From the NCBI GenBank assembly GCA_025463985.1, contig JAODBM010000154.1, positions 1-33,419 of the forward strand: a stretch of 33,419 nucleotides of DNA. Direction: 5' to 3'. The translations under genes and the position numbers were made by a program. Under the pieces are notes generated by a model, which worked only from the letters and a program-made list of their open reading frames with translations, was not told the DNA's origin and ran no database searches. Position 1 is the stretch's first letter, and each line of letters starts with the position of its first letter. The stretch is from Acidimicrobiales bacterium. Its GTDB lineage: Bacteria; Actinomycetota; Acidimicrobiia; Acidimicrobiales; Iamiaceae. This document shows, piece by piece, positions 31,605-33,419 of this stretch.

Positions 31605-32054
31605 TCAGAGGAGCTGGTCGAAGACCTGGAAGGCCCGCTCCCAGTGCTCGGCCTGCGGGTTCTTCAGATCGGGGTCGAGGATCGTGAACGTGCGGGCCAG
31701 CGCGTAGCTGATGGCGCCGACGATGGTCGGCAGCTGGGCGGTGGCCTCCTCGTCGAGGGGGCGGTCGAGCTGGGGACGGATCGCGAGCTGGTCGAGGATC
31801 GGCTGCAGGTCGACGTCCTCGTCGAGCCGGCGGAACGCGTGCATGCTCTCCTGCAGCCCCTTGGTGATCGGCAGGTCGTGGAGGTGCTGCACGTCCCGGC
31901 CGTTCTCGCTGGCCGCGACCTCGCCGAGCAGGAGCAGGTCGTAGAGCTTCGTGTTCACGAAGTCGCTGTAGCGCTCCAGGTCGTCCTTGTCGACGTCGAG
32001 CCCGGCCGCCGCCCTGAAGAACCGCTCGAACCTCGGGATCGCCATCACGGTCAT
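31605..32054 (-). CDS. DUF1931 histone-fold protein
   Basis: 149 residues from ATG 32054 (GGAGG seven bases upstream; a second ATG nine bases later also fits). MAIPRFERFFRAAAGLDVDK, DFVNTKLYDLLLLGEVAA, DLPITKGLQESMHAFRRLD and ILDPDLKNPQAEHWERAF are hallmarks of DUF1931. Its Aquifex member was solved as a pseudodimer of two histone folds in one chain. Whether such proteins bind DNA in bacteria is not settled. No partner gene is evident; it lies between the dioxygenase and a glycosidase on the same strand. Confidence 0.88.
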   Translation of the reverse strand: MTVMAIPRFERFFRAAAGLDVDKDDLERYSDFVNTKLYDLLLLGEVAASENGRDVQHLHDLPITKGLQESMHAFRRLDEDVDLQPILDQLAIRPQLDRPLDEEATAQLPTIVGAISYALARTFTILDPDLKNPQAEHWERAFQVFDQLL

Positions 32055-32142
32055 GAGGCCACCTCCGCGGGCTGCCCGCTCGCCGGGCCGCGACCGTTCC
32101 CCGCGCGTGGTCCGCGCAGAACCGAGCGCGCCACCCCCGGCG

Positions 32143-33354
32143 TCAGCGGGCGGAGATCGTCACGAAGTCGCGGGACTCGTTGCTCAGATAGCGGTCGGCG
32201 GAGCGCTGCATGCCGTCGACCAGCTTGCGCCCGGTCACGTCGGCCGGATTGGCCGGGTTGGCATGGTCGAAGAAGTTGAACGTCACCCAGTTCGGGTTGA
32301 TGTCCAACGTCATCGCGCGCAGCGCACCGGCGCGGGCCATCACGTCGGCGAGCGCGGACGCGCTCAGCCCGGGCCCGGCCGCGTAGAGCAGCGCCCCGTT
32401 GGCCGTGACGCCAACAGCCGAGCGCCAGACGAGCGTCTTGTTGCCGAGCGTGGAGCCCCACACGCGGGTGTCGCCGGCGTCGATGCCCGGGACCGGATGG
32501 CCGTTGTCGACGAGCAGCACGAGGTTCTGCAGCACGCTCGCCGTATCGGGCGTCAGCCGCACGTCGCGACCCCACTGGCCGACGGTGACCCGCCCGTCCT
32601 TCATGACGACCAGCGACGCCGCTCCGGCCTGCAGCGGCACCGCCTCACGGCCCTCGGCGTAGAAGCCGCCGTGCGCGTCCTTGAAGCGGAAGCCACCGTT
32701 GAACGCGGCCACGATCTTTGGCCGCTCGGCCGGCGTGACGACCGGGGGATGGGTCCAGCTGCCGCCCGGCTCGCGCCCACCGGGGACGATGTCGAGCTTG
32801 TAGGCGTTGGGGTCGAGCCACACGATGCTGGTGAGCACGCTGGTGTGGATCTGGTCGGGCCGGACCTGCGAGACGTACATGGCCGGCTTGCCGTTCACGA
32901 GCGCGCCGGTGGGCAGCCAGGAGCCCTCTCCCGGGAGGCCGGCGACGATCGGCGGGATCATGGGCGGCGCCGGGAGCACCTGCTGGCCGTTGGTGTGCAC
33001 CAGCAGGGAGGGCTTCGCGACCGCGTTGAGGCCGTTCGGCTTGCCGCCGGCCTTCGGGGCCTGCGCGGCGTAGTACTTGTGCTCCATCCAGTTCACGAAC
33101 GTCACCGCGTGGTGGTTGCGCAACCAGTCAGCCCACTTGGCCCGGAACCCGTCGTTGCCCGGAGTGCGGAGCGCTCCGTACACCGACATGCCGAAGAACA
33201 CGGCGATCAGCAGCAGCACCGCGAGCACGCCGGCGATGATGCGGCGCACGATGTAGCGCCACCGGGCTCGTGGCCGTGGCGGTCGGCTGTGTCGACCGCC
33301 ACCGCCGCCGGAGCCGGGGGGCGGCGGCTGGCCGGGCCGGCCCGGCTCACCCAA
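32143..33354 (-). CDS. membrane-anchored phosphodiester glycosidase (NAGPA domain), 5' end uncertain
   Basis: 403 residues if started at TTG 33354, but the frame stays open to the window edge without ATG or GTG, so the true start may be outside. The N-terminus is Pro/Gly-rich and basic, followed by one membrane helix (RRIIAGVLAVLLLIAVFFGMSVYG). The outside domain shows the NAGPA (DUF2233) blocks IVAAFNGGFRFKD, RSAVGVTANGALLYAAG and ALRAMTLDINPNWVTF. The family hydrolyses sugar-phosphodiester bonds, such as uncovering mannose phosphates in animals and teichoic-acid-like polymers in bacteria. A cell-envelope role is inferred. Confidence 0.86.
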   Translation of the reverse strand: MGEPGRPGQPPPPGSGGGGGRHSRPPRPRARWRYIVRRIIAGVLAVLLLIAVFFGMSVYGALRTPGNDGFRAKWADWLRNHHAVTFVNWMEHKYYAAQAPKAGGKPNGLNAVAKPSLLVHTNGQQVLPAPPMIPPIVAGLPGEGSWLPTGALVNGKPAMYVSQVRPDQIHTSVLTSIVWLDPNAYKLDIVPGGREPGGSWTHPPVVTPAERPKIVAAFNGGFRFKDAHGGFYAEGREAVPLQAGAASLVVMKDGRVTVGQWGRDVRLTPDTASVLQNLVLLVDNGHPVPGIDAGDTRVWGSTLGNKTLVWRSAVGVTANGALLYAAGPGLSASALADVMARAGALRAMTLDINPNWVTFNFFDHANPANPADVTGRKLVDGMQRSADRYLSNESRDFVTISAR

Positions 33355-33419
33355 CCGGTGGTCGCGGAGAGGCGCGCCCGAACGCGCCCGGGTGGGCGCT
33401 TCGACCCGTCCGGCGCCCC

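Overview
This is a very GC-rich chromosomal segment from an actinobacterium. GTG starts are frequent, genes are tightly packed with 1-4 base overlaps, and many genes appear to be transcribed leaderless. The order mec - cysM - murI - Rv1339-like phosphodiesterase - rph - rdgB is the one known from Mycobacterium tuberculosis (Rv1334-Rv1341), but cysO and the rhomboid gene are missing. A SigK/RskA-type sigma/anti-sigma pair, a DUF6458 protein and a Nei1-type glycosylase also fit Actinobacteria. A one-motor AddAB-like nuclease pair, in place of mycobacterial AdnAB, suggests a deep branch such as Acidimicrobiia; that placement is an inference. Apart from the modular surface protein and the queuosine-precursor cluster, most of the window is housekeeping.

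Layout. 1-1504 (minus): smpB, an SGNH lipoprotein and the 5' part of the tmRNA gene, so both halves of the trans-translation system lie together; the proteolysis tag begins ANSDYALA and runs off the window. 1531-2325 (minus): a Tam-like methyltransferase, divergent from 2375-7070 (plus): mec, cysM, murI, an MBL-fold phosphodiesterase, rph and rdgB. A perfect 21-bp inverted repeat closes that block. 7125-9708 (minus): an overlapping nei - methyltransferase - D-threonine-aldolase-like operon, preceded by a heptanucleotide tandem repeat. 9880-9956: an unusual tRNA with anticodon UAG and a short variable loop. 10092-10688: clpP. 10730-18636 (minus): rpe, addB-like, addA-like and a lipoprotein.

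18723-21491 (plus): an RNA m5U methyltransferase, an ECF sigma factor and its membrane zinc anti-sigma factor, linked by stop/start overlaps; a 32-codon reading frame bridges sigma and anti-sigma. 21540-25022 (minus): a secreted 1160-residue CocE/NonD (S15) hydrolase with two FnIII modules and a DUF4214 tail. 25164-27249: queF (plus) facing queC-queE-queD (minus), enough for 7-carboxy-7-deazaguanine and its reduction to preQ1, though QueF lacks a conserved catalytic histidine. 27411-27617: DUF6458. 27816-30029: an OmpR-type two-component system. 30056-33354: a GNAT acetyltransferase, a DODA-type dioxygenase, a DUF1931 histone-fold protein and a membrane-anchored NAGPA-type phosphodiester glycosidase whose 5' end may lie outside the window.

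No CRISPR array, prophage, insertion sequence or classical defence island was seen. The observations most worth a second look are the UAG tRNA, the QueF active-site substitution, the loss of cysO from the mec-cysM locus with a change at a phosphoserine-specific position of CysM, the DUF1931 histone-fold protein, the hydrolase/DUF4214 fusion, and a recurring TAGNNT-N(6-8)-start leaderless promoter.
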